The notes under the pieces were generated by a model. It was not told the DNA's origin and did not search any database. It worked only from the letters and a program-made list of their open reading frames with translations. From Elusimicrobiota bacterium (GTDB taxonomy: Bacteria > Elusimicrobiota > Elusimicrobia > UBA1565 > JACRDR01), in the NCBI GenBank assembly GCA_016194745.1, contig JACQBA010000008.1, forward strand, positions 51,815 to 115,814: a DNA stretch of 64,000 nt, read 5' to 3'. How positions within the stretch are numbered: the first letter of the stretch is position 1; each line of letters starts with the position of its first letter. The translations under genes and the position numbers were made by a program. This document shows positions 24,868 through 33,346 of the stretch, piece after piece.

Positions 24868-24896
24868 AACGTCCACATTTAGGACGGAGGACCACC

Positions 24897-25649
24897 GTGG
24901 GCGGACATTCGCATTGGGCCGGAATCAAGCATAAGAAGGCGCTGCTCGACTCCAAGCGCGGCAAGGTATGGACCCGCATCGTGCGCGAGATCACGATCGC
25001 CGCGCGCATGGGCGGCGGAGACCCCGGCGGCAACCCGCGCCTGCGCAAGTCGATCGAGGACGCGAAGGCCGCCAACATGCCGGCCGAAAACGTCAAGCGC
25101 GCGATCCAGAAAGGCACGGGAGAGATTCCCGGCGTGACCTACGAGGAACTGACCTGGGAGGGCTACGGCCCCGCAGGCGTCGCAATCTACTGCGAATCGA
25201 CGACGGACAGTCGCAACCGCACGTCGAACGAGGTCCGCAAGGTGTTCGAGAACAACGGCGGCAAGATGGGCAGCCCCGGCAGCGTCTCCTTCCTTTTCCC
25301 GCAGAAGGGCTACATCACGGTGAAGAAGTCGGCATCCGACGAGGACTCGCTCATGTCTCTCGCGCTCGACAACGGCGCCGAGGACTTCAAGTCCGAGTCG
25401 AAGGACGTCTACGAGATCATCACCGAACCGGCCGACTTCGAGAAGGTGAAGACGGCGCTCGCGGAGAAAAAGGTCGCGACCGAGACGGCCGAGCTGACCC
25501 GGATACCGACCACCCAAGTGAAGGTCGACGGTCCCGACGCCGAGAAGGTGCTCAAGCTCATCGACGCTCTTGAAGCCCACGAAGACATCAAGGACGTCTA
25601 CGCCAATTTCGATATCCCCGACCAGGTGCTGGCCCAACTCGAGAAATAA
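24897..25649 (+). CDS. yebC: YebC/PmpR family protein
   Basis: The 250-residue protein has the family start GGHSHWAGIKHKKALLDSKR and the conserved IEDAKAANMPAENVKRAIQK, YEELTWEGYGPAGVAIYCES and NRTSNEVRKVFENNGGKMG. Proteins of this family bind DNA as regulators, and recent work assigns related proteins a role in translation of proline stretches, so its exact role here is open. The GTG start has a strong GGAGG site. It is followed 130 nt later by ruvC, a common arrangement. Confidence 0.95.
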   Translation: MGGHSHWAGIKHKKALLDSKRGKVWTRIVREITIAARMGGGDPGGNPRLRKSIEDAKAANMPAENVKRAIQKGTGEIPGVTYEELTWEGYGPAGVAIYCESTTDSRNRTSNEVRKVFENNGGKMGSPGSVSFLFPQKGYITVKKSASDEDSLMSLALDNGAEDFKSESKDVYEIITEPADFEKVKTALAEKKVATETAELTRIPTTQVKVDGPDAEKVLKLIDALEAHEDIKDVYANFDIPDQVLAQLEK

Positions 25650-25779
25650 TGCGTCGGTACGGAGGTCGGGGATCGGGGATAGGGGATCGGACAGCCCCCA
25701 GTGAAACGCCGCAACCCGTGGACGTCGGCGTTCCGACCGCCGAACCCCGAACCGCGCCCCCCGCACCTAGAGGTGCTTC

Positions 25780-26298
25780 GTGAGGGTTCTAGGCATCGAC
25801 CCCGGGATGGCCGACACCGGCTGGGCCGTGGTCGAGCCGTGCCCGTCGAAAGGCACGCCGAAGCTCGTCGCGAGCGGCCTGGTCAAGACGGCCCCCTCGA
25901 CGCCGCTGCCCAAGCGCCTGCACGAAATCCACGCGCAGATCACCGAGGTCTGCGTCCAGCACAAGCCGCAGGCGATCGCGATCGAGGAGATGTTCTTCAT
26001 GAAGGCCGCCCACACCGTGCGCGCCACGCTGCAGGCGCGCGGGGTGATCCTGCTCGCGGCGTCCCAGTCCCAGGTCCCCGTGACCGAATACAACCCGCGC
26101 CACGTGAAGACGGGGATGACCGGCAGCGGCGCCGCGCTCAAGCCGCAGATGCAGAAGATGGTCCAGCGCGCGCTCAGCCTCGAGGCGCCCCTGCATCCCG
26201 ACGACGTCGCGGACGCGGCCGCCATCGCCCTGTGCCATCTCCGCGCCGCCCGCGGCGCCGGCGTGCGCGTCCTCGAGCGCATTGGAGGCAAGCGATGA
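25780..26298 (+). CDS. ruvC: Holliday junction resolvase RuvC
   Basis: RuvC cuts four-way junctions made during recombination. The 172-residue protein has the four acidic catalytic residues of the RNase H-like fold: Asp7 (GIDPGM), Glu69/70 (IEEMFF), and Asp142 and Asp145 (HPDDVADAAAIAL). Length and motif spacing match the family. GTG start; the stop overlaps ruvA by 4 nt (ATGA). The preceding 25650-25779 holds three tandem GGGGAT(C/A) units at about 25668-25690 and no gene. Confidence 0.96.
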   Translation: MRVLGIDPGMADTGWAVVEPCPSKGTPKLVASGLVKTAPSTPLPKRLHEIHAQITEVCVQHKPQAIAIEEMFFMKAAHTVRATLQARGVILLAASQSQVPVTEYNPRHVKTGMTGSGAALKPQMQKMVQRALSLEAPLHPDDVADAAAIALCHLRAARGAGVRVLERIGGKR

Positions 26299-26927
26299 TC
26301 GCCTACTTGAAGGGCACGCTGCTCGAAAAGGGAGAGGAGGCGCTCATTCTCGAGGCCGGAGGCGTCGGCTACGAGGTCCACGTCTCGACGGGCGCGCTTC
26401 TGCGCGCGGGCGAGCCGGGCACGCCGCTCGAGCTCTTCATCTCCGAGTCGATCGCGATGTACGGCGGCGGCACGACGCTCTACGGCTTCCTCCACCGCGA
26501 GGAGAAGGAACTCTTCCTGCTGCTCCGCGAGGTCCCGGCGACCGGCGCAAAGAAAGCGATCGAGTATTTGGACAAGGCCGGCAAATCGCTCCCCGATTTT
26601 CGCCGCGCGATCATGGACGGCGACGCGCGGATGCTGAGCGGCGTCTTCGGCTTCACGAGCAAGACCGCCGACAAGCTCATCTCCGCCTTGAAGGACAAGC
26701 TCGCGGCCGCGGGCGCGTCGTCGAACGGCGTCGGCCGCGCGCACGCGTCGCACGCGCAGTTCGCCGGCGGCAAGGCGCGCTCTCTCCAGCAGGCGCTGGA
26801 CGCCTTGATCAGCCTGGGCTACAAGCCGGCCGAGTCGCGCCAGACGCTGCAGACGATCACCTCCGAGCTGAACGGGAAGGACGCATCCGTCGAAGAGATG
26901 ATCCGCCTGGCCCTCAAGCGACTATAA
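26295..26927 (+). CDS. ruvA: Holliday junction branch migration protein RuvA
   Basis: RuvA binds the junction and loads RuvB. The 210-residue protein shows the N-terminal OB domain (MIAYLKGTLLEKGEEALILE, GVGYEVHVS, LYGFLHREEKELF). The two helix-hairpin-helix motifs are divergent: LREVPATGAKKAIEYL, and SGVFGFTSKTADKLISALKD in place of the usual VPGIGKKTAERL-type sequence. A linker and a C-terminal UBA-like domain (LQQALDALISLGYKPAESRQ) follow. Its ATG overlaps the ruvC stop and ruvB follows after 3 nt. Confidence 0.95.
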   Translation: MIAYLKGTLLEKGEEALILEAGGVGYEVHVSTGALLRAGEPGTPLELFISESIAMYGGGTTLYGFLHREEKELFLLLREVPATGAKKAIEYLDKAGKSLPDFRRAIMDGDARMLSGVFGFTSKTADKLISALKDKLAAAGASSNGVGRAHASHAQFAGGKARSLQQALDALISLGYKPAESRQTLQTITSELNGKDASVEEMIRLALKRL

Positions 26928-26930
26928 CCT

Positions 26931-27956
26931 ATGGATGACAACGCGCCGACGCTGACACGAGGCGGACTCCCGGAAGACGAGGTCTTCGACAAGACGCTGC
27001 GCCCGCGCTCTCTAGATGAGTTCATCGGACAGCAAAAGCTCAAGGACAACCTCAAGGTCTTCATCGAGGCCGCCCGCAAGAGGAAGGAGCCGCTCGACCA
27101 CGCCCTTTTCTACTCGCCGCCGGGCCTCGGCAAGACGACGCTCGCCTCGATCCTTGCGCGCGAGATGGGCGTCAACCTGCGCACGACCGCCGGCCCCGTG
27201 CTCGAGCGCGTCGGAGACTTGGCCGCCATCTTGACCGACCTCGAAGAGGGCGACGTATTCTTTATCGACGAGATCCACCGCATGAACGCTCTCGTCGAGG
27301 AGTCCCTCTATCCGGTGATGGAGGACTTCGCTCTCTACATCTCGACGGGCAAGGGCCCCGGCGCGACCGCGATGAAGCTCGCGATCAAGCGCTTCACCTT
27401 GGTCGGCGCCACGACGCGCGCCGGCCTCCTCACGAGCCCGCTGCGCGACCGGTTCGGCATCGTCGGCAACCTCGGCTTCTACGAGACCAACGAGCTCGAT
27501 CAGATCGTCAAGCGCTCGGCCAAGATCCTCGAGATCGACTCGGAACCCGAGGGCACGATGGAGATCGCGCGCCGCTCGCGCGGCACGCCGCGCATCGCCA
27601 ATCGCCTCCTGCGGCGCGTGCGCGACTTCGCGCAGGTGCAGGGCGACGGCGTCATCACGAAGGCCCTCGCCAAGAAGGCGCTGGACGCCCTCGAGGTCGA
27701 CCCAGAGGGCTTGGACGCGATGGACCGCCGCCTCCTTCTCACCTTGACCGAGAAGTTCAACGGCGGCCCGGTCGGCATCGACTCGCTCGCGGTGGCCGTC
27801 TCCGAGGAGATCGACACCTTGGTCGACGTCTACGAGCCCTTCCTGATCCAAGCCGGGTTCCTGAACCGGACCTCGCGCGGCAGGGTCGCGACTCCCAAGG
27901 CGTTCGCGCACCTCGGGCTCAAGCCGCCCAAAAAAGAGGGTGATCTCTTCTCTTAG
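26931..27956 (+). CDS. ruvB: Holliday junction branch migration ATPase RuvB
   Basis: RuvB is the hexameric AAA+ motor driving branch migration. The 341-residue protein has family landmarks: [19 protein letters not shown], Walker A at 62-70 (SPPGLGKTT, Ser62 in place of the usual Gly), Walker [10 protein letters not shown], sensor GATTRAG, arginine-finger region LRDRFGIV, and the C-terminal winged helix ending in [10 protein letters not shown]. The next gene starts 17 nt before its stop, so translation is coupled. Confidence 0.97.
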   Translation: MDDNAPTLTRGGLPEDEVFDKTLRPRSLDEFIGQQKLKDNLKVFIEAARKRKEPLDHALFYSPPGLGKTTLASILAREMGVNLRTTAGPVLERVGDLAAILTDLEEGDVFFIDEIHRMNALVEESLYPVMEDFALYISTGKGPGATAMKLAIKRFTLVGATTRAGLLTSPLRDRFGIVGNLGFYETNELDQIVKRSAKILEIDSEPEGTMEIARRSRGTPRIANRLLRRVRDFAQVQGDGVITKALAKKALDALEVDPEGLDAMDRRLLLTLTEKFNGGPVGIDSLAVAVSEEIDTLVDVYEPFLIQAGFLNRTSRGRVATPKAFAHLGLKPPKKEGDLFS

Positions 27957-29169
27957 CCCGCGGCGCCGCGCGGCGCTGCTCGCGGCGGGGCTGATCGCGG
28001 CGGGCTGCGCCCGCCGCGCGAGGCAGGCCGCGACCGTCCCCGCGTCCCGCCCGCCGGAGGCTTCCGGCGCTTCGCCCGCGCCGGCGCGCCTGACCAAGTC
28101 CCTGATCCAAATCGGCATCGTCACGCGCGGAGAGCATCTGACGCTCCATCCGAACGGAACCTACACGCTCACCGATCAGAAGACCGGGCAGAGCCAGTCG
28201 ATCGAGAGCGGCAAGGGCTTCGTCGTCCAGCCGGGCGACCGCTCGCGCTACCTTTTCGGCCCCTTCGAGCTCCAGGGCCCGGCGCGCCTTTCGCCCAAGC
28301 GCGCGGACGGCACCATGACCGTCGGGCAGAAGCGCTACCGCGGCACGCTGCTCGTGCGGCCCAACGGCGACGCGACGTTCGCCGTGATCAACGAGCTCGG
28401 GATGGAAGAGTACCTGTACGGCGTCATCCCCGCCGAGATGAGCAGCGATTGGCCGCTCGAGGCGTTGAAAGCCCAAGCGGTCGTCGCGCGCACCTTCGCG
28501 CTCCAGAACATGGGCAAGTTCCAGTCCGACGGGTTCGACCTGACGAGCGACTCGCGAAGCCAAGTCTACGCCGGCGTCGACAAGGAGACGCCGCGCATCG
28601 TCCAAGCGGTGGACGCGACGCGCGGGCAGGTCCTCACCTGGCGGGGCGAGACGCTCCACGCCTTCTTCCACTCCTGCTGCGGCGGCCACACGGGCGACTA
28701 CGGCTCGGTCTGGGGCGGAGGCCACGCCCCGAAGCCGCTGCGCGGCGTCTCGGACAAGTACTGCCGCGCCTCCCCCCAATATCAATGGAGCGCCTATTTC
28801 TCCGACGACGACATCCTCGCGGCGCTGCAAAGGCACGGCCACGCCATCGCCAAGCTGAAGAACGTCCGCATCCGCGAGAAGGACTCGGCGGGCTTCGTCA
28901 GCACCTTCCGCGTGGCGGCCGACGACGTCTCCTTCGACGTCAACGCGAAGGATTTCCGGAACTGGCTGGGAAACACGGACTTGAAGAGCACGAAGGTCCT
29001 CCAGATCGCCCGCAAGAAAAAAGGCTACACGTTCCTCGGCCGGGGCTTCGGCCACGGCGTGGGCCTCTGCCAGTGGGGCGCCCACTTCATGGCGAAGCAG
29101 GACAAGGACTACCGGAAGATCCTCGTCCACTATTTCCCCCAAGCGGAGCTCTCCCCGTACCATGATTGA
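27940..29169 (+). CDS. SpoIID/LytB-domain protein (probable peptidoglycan lytic enzyme), exported
   Basis: The 409-residue protein has an N-terminal hydrophobic segment ending LIAAGC (Cys23), a possible lipoprotein site though the -3 residue is Ala rather than Leu. The SpoIID core follows: [20 protein letters not shown] with the key Glu165, [28 protein letters not shown], and a C-terminal [14 protein letters not shown] motif. SpoIID-type enzymes cleave denuded glycan strands. Outside sporulating species they are common in envelope remodelling. GTG start inside the ruvB 3' end, and its 3' end overlaps queA by 8 nt, placing it firmly in the ruv-queA operon. Confidence 0.9.
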   Translation: MISSLSPRRRAALLAAGLIAAGCARRARQAATVPASRPPEASGASPAPARLTKSLIQIGIVTRGEHLTLHPNGTYTLTDQKTGQSQSIESGKGFVVQPGDRSRYLFGPFELQGPARLSPKRADGTMTVGQKRYRGTLLVRPNGDATFAVINELGMEEYLYGVIPAEMSSDWPLEALKAQAVVARTFALQNMGKFQSDGFDLTSDSRSQVYAGVDKETPRIVQAVDATRGQVLTWRGETLHAFFHSCCGGHTGDYGSVWGGGHAPKPLRGVSDKYCRASPQYQWSAYFSDDDILAALQRHGHAIAKLKNVRIREKDSAGFVSTFRVAADDVSFDVNAKDFRNWLGNTDLKSTKVLQIARKKKGYTFLGRGFGHGVGLCQWGAHFMAKQDKDYRKILVHYFPQAELSPYHD

Positions 29170-30241
29170 GATCCGCGAGCAGGGGGGCCGCTTCGACGCC
29201 GAGGCTTACGATTTCCCGTATTCGGAGGCGCTCGTCGCGACGTCCCCTGCCGAGCCGCGCGACGCCTCGCGCCTGCTCGTCTTGAACCGCGCGACGGGCG
29301 CCCTCAGCCACGAAACCTTTCGCGACGTTCCCTCTCATTTGATCGCCGGAGACTGCCTCGTCCTCAATCGCACCAAGGTCCTGCCCGCCCGCCTCGTCGG
29401 ACGCAAGCCGACGGGCGGCAAGGCGGACCTGCTGCTCCTTCGAGAGGTCGAGCCCGGCGCGTGGACCGCGCTTTCCTCGGACCTCAAGGCCGGCACGCGC
29501 GTCTTGTGGGACGGCGCGGAGGCCGTCGCCGAGAAACCGTGCGCCGACGAGGGCTGGATCGTCCGGTTCTCGACGACCGACGTGCGCGGGCTCATGGAGC
29601 GTGTCGGGCTCCCGCCGCTGCCGCCCTATATCCTTAAGAAGCGCAAGCGCGCGGCGGCCGAGACCGGAGCGGCGCCCGCGCCCGAGGCCGACCGTCAGCC
29701 TCAGGACAAGGCGCGCTATCAGACGGTCTACGCCAAGGAAGAAGGCTCGGTCGCGGCGCCCACCGCGGGCCTTCATTTCACGCAAGCCCTCCTGGCCGAG
29801 ATCCGCGCGCGCGGCGTCGCGGTCCACGAGGTGACGCTTCACGTCGGGCACGGGACGTTCCAGCCGATCACGGCCGCGGACGTGCGCGAGCACCGCATGA
29901 AAAGCGAGTGGTATCAGATCCCCAAGGAAACGGCGAAGGCCCTCTCGCAATGCCGCGAACGCGGGGGGCGCGTCATCCCCGTCGGGACGACCGCGACGCG
30001 CACCCTCGAGAGCTTCGCCCTGAACGGAAAGCGCGAAGCGTGGACGGACATCTTCATCCGCCCGGGCCACGAGTTCAAGTACGCCGACGCCTTGATCACC
30101 AACTTCCACCAGCCGCGCTCGACGCCGCTGGTGCTCGCGAGCGCCTTCGCGGGCCGGGAGCGGCTGTGGACGGCGTATGAGGCCGCGGTCGCGAAGGGCT
30201 ATCGCCTCTATTCCTTCGGCGACGCGATGCTGATCGTCTGA
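29162..30241 (+). CDS. queA: S-adenosylmethionine:tRNA ribosyltransferase-isomerase QueA
   Basis: QueA adds the cyclopentene ring precursor to 7-aminomethyl-7-deazaguanine in tRNA, the penultimate step of queuosine synthesis. The 359-residue protein has FPYSEALVATSPAEPRDASR near the start, CLVLNRTKVLPARLVGRK, ARYQTVYAKEEGSVAAPTAG, HVGHGTFQPI and the C-terminal LITNFHQPRSTPLVLASAF. All match the family. It is the last gene of the yebC-ruv run. tgt, which acts earlier in the same pathway, lies at 33347. Confidence 0.97.
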   Translation: MIEIREQGGRFDAEAYDFPYSEALVATSPAEPRDASRLLVLNRATGALSHETFRDVPSHLIAGDCLVLNRTKVLPARLVGRKPTGGKADLLLLREVEPGAWTALSSDLKAGTRVLWDGAEAVAEKPCADEGWIVRFSTTDVRGLMERVGLPPLPPYILKKRKRAAAETGAAPAPEADRQPQDKARYQTVYAKEEGSVAAPTAGLHFTQALLAEIRARGVAVHEVTLHVGHGTFQPITAADVREHRMKSEWYQIPKETAKALSQCRERGGRVIPVGTTATRTLESFALNGKREAWTDIFIRPGHEFKYADALITNFHQPRSTPLVLASAFAGRERLWTAYEAAVAKGYRLYSFGDAMLIV

Positions 30242-30366
30242 CAGCCGCGCCCTAAGTGCCCGCCCTCGCCTAGGCCCAATTCCCGCTCCAAGATGCCCGG
30301 GCGGCCCAAGTCCCATAAGCCGCATCGATCCTAGAATGCCGCAGGCGCAATCCTATGGAGGGATTC

Positions 30367-31122
30367 ATGACCCGAAACATTCTCAAGTCGTTGCCGGCGC
30401 TGGCGCTTGCCGTCGCGCTGGCTCCGTCGTCGTCCGTCGCAGCAGAACACCTGACCGTCCTTCCGGAGCTCGATGCTCCGGGCATGACTCTCGTTCAAAT
30501 GCCGCACCGCTGCCCCCCGCTGCCTCCGTGTCCCGGGACGCCGCTCGGCTGCACGCATACCCCGGCGCCGCTGGACCGGCACGGCTGCATCGTGTCGTGT
30601 CCGGTGATCTCGTGCCCGAACGGAGGCCCCGGGGGATCGAGGCCCTCCTTCGGCAAGAGCTTCCCAAAGAGCACGGACCGAGAGGCGCTTTCCTACAAGC
30701 TCTACGAGGCGCTGTTCTCCTATGCCGCGAAGAACCAGACGACGCACGACCGGCGCTGCCCCCGCGGCGTCTGCAGCACCATGGTCCTCAGCGACCTGGC
30801 CGCGTCGCACGGCGAAACCGTACGCTTGACCTTCTCGCTGCGCATGCGCGCGGTCGAGATCAACGACGGCGCCAATCGGGTGTTCGCGAACTATGACCTG
30901 CCTCAGGATCTGCGTGAAAGGTTCGGCGCGGAGTTCGCCCTAGAAGGCCCGGAGGTGACGTCGTCGGATCGCAACTCGGCGGCCGCCGTCCTCTTTGAAG
31001 CGCTGCCGAAGACCCATCCGAACGTCGCCGGGCTTTCGGACAAGTACGGCAACAAGATCACCTGCTCCCAAGACAGGCAGGGGTCCGGCGGCCATTCCTG
31101 CGAATTCCAGTTCGCCCGCTAG
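30367..31122 (+). CDS. Exported Cys/Pro-rich protein of unknown function
   Basis: The 251-residue protein has a signal peptide (MTRNILKSLPALALAVALAP, SSSVAA). A Cys/Pro/His-rich stretch follows (residues ~45-85: HRCPPLPPCPGTPLGCTH, HGCIVSCPVISCP). Next is a folded region with DREALSYKLYEALFSYAAKN and VRLTFSLRMRAVEINDG, and a final Cys pair. The cysteines suggest disulfides or metal binding outside the cytoplasm. I start it at 30367, where GGAGGG lies 8 nt upstream and the signal peptide begins, not at the in-frame ATG at 30355. A strong terminator follows. 30242-30366 holds no other gene. Confidence 0.65.
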   Translation: MTRNILKSLPALALAVALAPSSSVAAEHLTVLPELDAPGMTLVQMPHRCPPLPPCPGTPLGCTHTPAPLDRHGCIVSCPVISCPNGGPGGSRPSFGKSFPKSTDREALSYKLYEALFSYAAKNQTTHDRRCPRGVCSTMVLSDLAASHGETVRLTFSLRMRAVEINDGANRVFANYDLPQDLRERFGAEFALEGPEVTSSDRNSAAAVLFEALPKTHPNVAGLSDKYGNKITCSQDRQGSGGHSCEFQFAR

Positions 31123-31139
31123 ACGATCTCGGCAACAAG

Positions 31140-31178
31140 CGTCCCGGACCGGGCGACCGGTCCGGGACGTTCGCTTTT
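31140..31178 (+). terminator. Rho-independent terminator
   Basis: An 11-bp perfect GC-rich stem (31140-31150 with 31159-31169, CGTCCCGGACC/GGTCCGGGACG) with an 8-nt loop is followed by TTCGCTTTT. It lies 17 nt after the stop of the exported Cys-rich protein, between convergent genes. Confidence 0.85.
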
Positions 31179-31190
31179 AAGAGCGGGGCC

Positions 31191-32243
31191 TCAGCCGCGT
31201 GAAGAGGCGCCCTTCAAGATCTCGATCATGCGGCGCCCGCGCTCGAGCTGCTTCCGGCCGGAGGAGGACGACGCGTCGAACCAGGATTCCCAGTCAGGAC
31301 GGATGAGAGGCTCCCAGCCCGCAGGATTGGCGCCGCGCTCGATCAGGTACTCGACGAGCGCGGGGTTGCCCTCGAGCACCGCGCGGTGCACCGCGGAATG
31401 CCGGATCTGCCCCTTCTCGTCGACGCCCCGGAAGTTGATGTCCGCGCCGGCCTTGAGCAGCGTCTCGATCGCCTCGCCCTGCGCAGTGGCCTCGACGCCC
31501 TTCGCGTAGTACGCGTCATAGCCCGGGCTGCGGTCGTCGCGCGGAGCCCACGACGTGAGCGTCGAGAGCGGCGTGCGCCCGTACCGGTCCGAGAAGTGGA
31601 GAAGCTCCGCCTTGCGCGGCCCCGCGGCCTCGAGCAGCGCGTCGGCGATCTCGAAATACGGCTTGGCTCCGTCGGCACTGTAGATGAAGTAGGGGTCGAT
31701 GTAATGCATCGCCTTATGGAGGGCCGTCTCGCGCTCCCGGTTCGTCGCGAAGATGTTGGCGCCCTTGCCGATCAGGTACTTCACGAGCTCGACGTCCGCC
31801 CGCATGTGCGTCACGGCCGCCAGGATCGGCGTTTCGTCGACCATTCCGACGCCGAGGTGCGCGACCGGCACCTCGATCGGCAGCCCCCGATCGAAGAGCT
31901 GCTGCGGCGAGAGGAAGTTCCGCGGCCGGTAGACGATGATCTCTTGAAGCGACCGGGCGAGGTTGTAGCGCGCGGAGCTGGCGCCCTCTGCCGGAATGCT
32001 GTTGACGAGGAAAACGAACATGTTGGCGTCCCCCTCGCACACCGCCCACGAGAAGTAGTTGTAGCGTCCGATCTTCAGGACCGCCGCTGCCGCGGACGCG
32101 TCGCTGCCCGCGAGGGCTTCCTTCAGGACGCCGATCTCCTCGGCGGGAATATTCCTCGTCCAACCGCAGCTGTATTCCGCAAACGCCGGCGCGGTGGAGA
32201 ACGTCAGCGCGGCGATCATCGAAGCGAGCAGTCTCTTTATCAT
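31191..32243 (-). CDS. Exported ankyrin-repeat protein
   Basis: The 350-residue protein has a signal peptide (MIKRLLASMIAALTFSTAPA FAEYSC region). Ankyrin-type repeats are interspersed with longer insertions: DETPILAAVTHMRADVELVK, YLIGKGANIFATNRERETAL, LLKAGADINFRGVDEKGQ and YLIERGANPAGWEP. The start at 32243 is chosen because a TATAGT -10 lies six nt upstream and the signal peptide begins there; an in-frame extension to 32411 would carry no signal peptide at its N-terminus. It is the second exported ankyrin protein in this window and differs in spacing from the one at 7745. Confidence 0.85.
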   Translation of the reverse strand: MIKRLLASMIAALTFSTAPAFAEYSCGWTRNIPAEEIGVLKEALAGSDASAAAAVLKIGRYNYFSWAVCEGDANMFVFLVNSIPAEGASSARYNLARSLQEIIVYRPRNFLSPQQLFDRGLPIEVPVAHLGVGMVDETPILAAVTHMRADVELVKYLIGKGANIFATNRERETALHKAMHYIDPYFIYSADGAKPYFEIADALLEAAGPRKAELLHFSDRYGRTPLSTLTSWAPRDDRSPGYDAYYAKGVEATAQGEAIETLLKAGADINFRGVDEKGQIRHSAVHRAVLEGNPALVEYLIERGANPAGWEPLIRPDWESWFDASSSSGRKQLERGRRMIEILKGASSRG

Positions 32244-32249
32244 GACCCA

Positions 32250-32255
32250 ACTATA
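32250..32255 (-). promoter_or_regulatory. -10 element (TATAGT) 6 nt before ATG
   Basis: On the minus strand TATAGT ends 6 nt before the ATG at 32243, a leaderless-type arrangement and the main argument for that start. Confidence 0.55.
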
Positions 32256-32417
32256 GCGCGCCGGCAGCCGCGGCGAATGGGAACTAGGTCCCATGTCGCA
32301 CCCTGGTAATGGGCCTAATCGGGATGCCCTTGCGACTGAGAAGCAGCCGTTCCATGCGCAAATCGCGCGCGGCAACGCCGTTTCCGCCATGACGGGAACC
32401 GTCTGCGGCAAACTTCG

Positions 32418-32423
32418 TATAAT
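32418..32423 (+). promoter_or_regulatory. -10 element (TATAAT) 11 nt before ATG
   Basis: A perfect TATAAT ends 11 nt before the ATG at 32435, leaving about five leader bases. It probably drives the YggU-hydrolase-tgt run. Confidence 0.55.
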
Positions 32424-32434
32424 GCCACCCTCGA

Positions 32435-32656
32435 ATGCTCATCAAGCTCAAGGTGCACCCGGACTCGCGAAAGACGGCCCTGGAGCGCAAGGCGGACGAC
32501 GCGTTCGAGGTCTGGGTGAAGGCGCCGGCGGAGAACGGACGCGCCAACGCGGCGGCGCTCGCCCAGTTGGCCGCCGCGCTGGGGACGGACGCTCGAAAGC
32601 TCCACATCGTCAAAGGCGCGACGTCGCCAAGCAAGATCGTCAAGGTCTATACCTAA
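32435..32656 (+). CDS. DUF167/YggU family protein
   Basis: The 73-residue protein matches the small YggU family: LKVHPDSRKTALERK, EVWVKAPAENGRANAAALAQ and LHIVKGATSPSKIVKV. These conserved PAxxGKAN-like and G-x-T-S-x-x-K motifs define the family, whose role is unknown. It often neighbours proline-synthesis (proC) or YggT genes, which are not present here. The dienelactone hydrolase follows after 10 nt with a good ribosome binding site. Confidence 0.9.
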   Translation: MLIKLKVHPDSRKTALERKADDAFEVWVKAPAENGRANAAALAQLAAALGTDARKLHIVKGATSPSKIVKVYT

Positions 32657-32666
32657 AGGAGGCCGC

Positions 32667-33341
32667 ATGGGCTCAAGCATCACCTTCGCGAGCGAGGGCG
32701 AGACGACGACGGGCTACGAGGCTGCGCCCAAAACCGGCAAGGGCCACGGCATCATCGTCCTGCAGGAATGGTGGGGTCTCGTCCCCCACATCCAGCAGCT
32801 CTGCGATCGATTCGCCGCTGAAGGCTTCGTCGCGGTGGCCCCGGACCTCTATCACGGAAAGTCGACCCAATCGCCCGACGAGGCGGGGCGCTTGTTCATG
32901 GCCCTCAACATCGATCAGGCGGCGCGCGACGTGGGGGGTGCGGCGAAGCGGCTCCTGTCTCACCCTCAAATCTCGGGCAAGAAGGTCGGCGTCGTCGGCT
33001 TCTGCATGGGCGGACAGCTCGCGATGTACGCGGCGTCCAAGAACCGCGAGATCGGCGCGTGCGTCAACTTCTACGGCGTCCATCCGAACGTGCGCCCGGA
33101 CTACTCCGCCATCCGCTGCCCCGTGCTCGGTTTCTTCGGCGCGCGAGACAAATCCGTCGGCCCCGACGTCGTCCGGCGTCTCGAGGAGGAGCTCAAGGCC
33201 AAGGGAGTCCGCACCGACTTCAACACCTACCCGGCCGACCACGCCTTCTTCAACGACTCCCGGCCCGAGGTGTACTCCAAGGAGCACGCGGACAAGGCGT
33301 GGGCGAAGACGCTCGCTTTCTTCAAGGAGAACCTGGCCTAG
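32667..33341 (+). CDS. Dienelactone hydrolase family protein
   Basis: The 224-residue cytoplasmic alpha/beta hydrolase has a complete dienelactone-hydrolase triad: Cys113 (GFCMGGQ), Asp161 (FGARDKSVG) and His192 (YPADHAFFND). Glu35 lies in LQEWWGLVPHI, as in carboxymethylenebutenolidase. The biological substrate in this organism is unknown. AAAGGAGG just upstream of the ATG is a strong ribosome binding site. tgt starts 5 nt after its stop. Confidence 0.94.
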   Translation: MGSSITFASEGETTTGYEAAPKTGKGHGIIVLQEWWGLVPHIQQLCDRFAAEGFVAVAPDLYHGKSTQSPDEAGRLFMALNIDQAARDVGGAAKRLLSHPQISGKKVGVVGFCMGGQLAMYAASKNREIGACVNFYGVHPNVRPDYSAIRCPVLGFFGARDKSVGPDVVRRLEEELKAKGVRTDFNTYPADHAFFNDSRPEVYSKEHADKAWAKTLAFFKENLA

Positions 33342-33346
33342 CCGCG

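Noticed and set aside
24870..24886. CGTCC-N7-GGACG palindrome at the yebC promoter as a LexA site
   Set aside because: Sequence and spacing differ from the palindromes in the lexA promoter.
25767..26753. Minus-strand frames opposite ruvC and ruvA
   Set aside because: Antisense shadows; ruvC and ruvA are unmistakable on the plus strand.
27919..29163. A 414-codon minus-strand frame opposite the SpoIID-like gene
   Set aside because: Arg/Ala/Val shadow; SpoIID motifs and operon overlaps lie on the plus strand.
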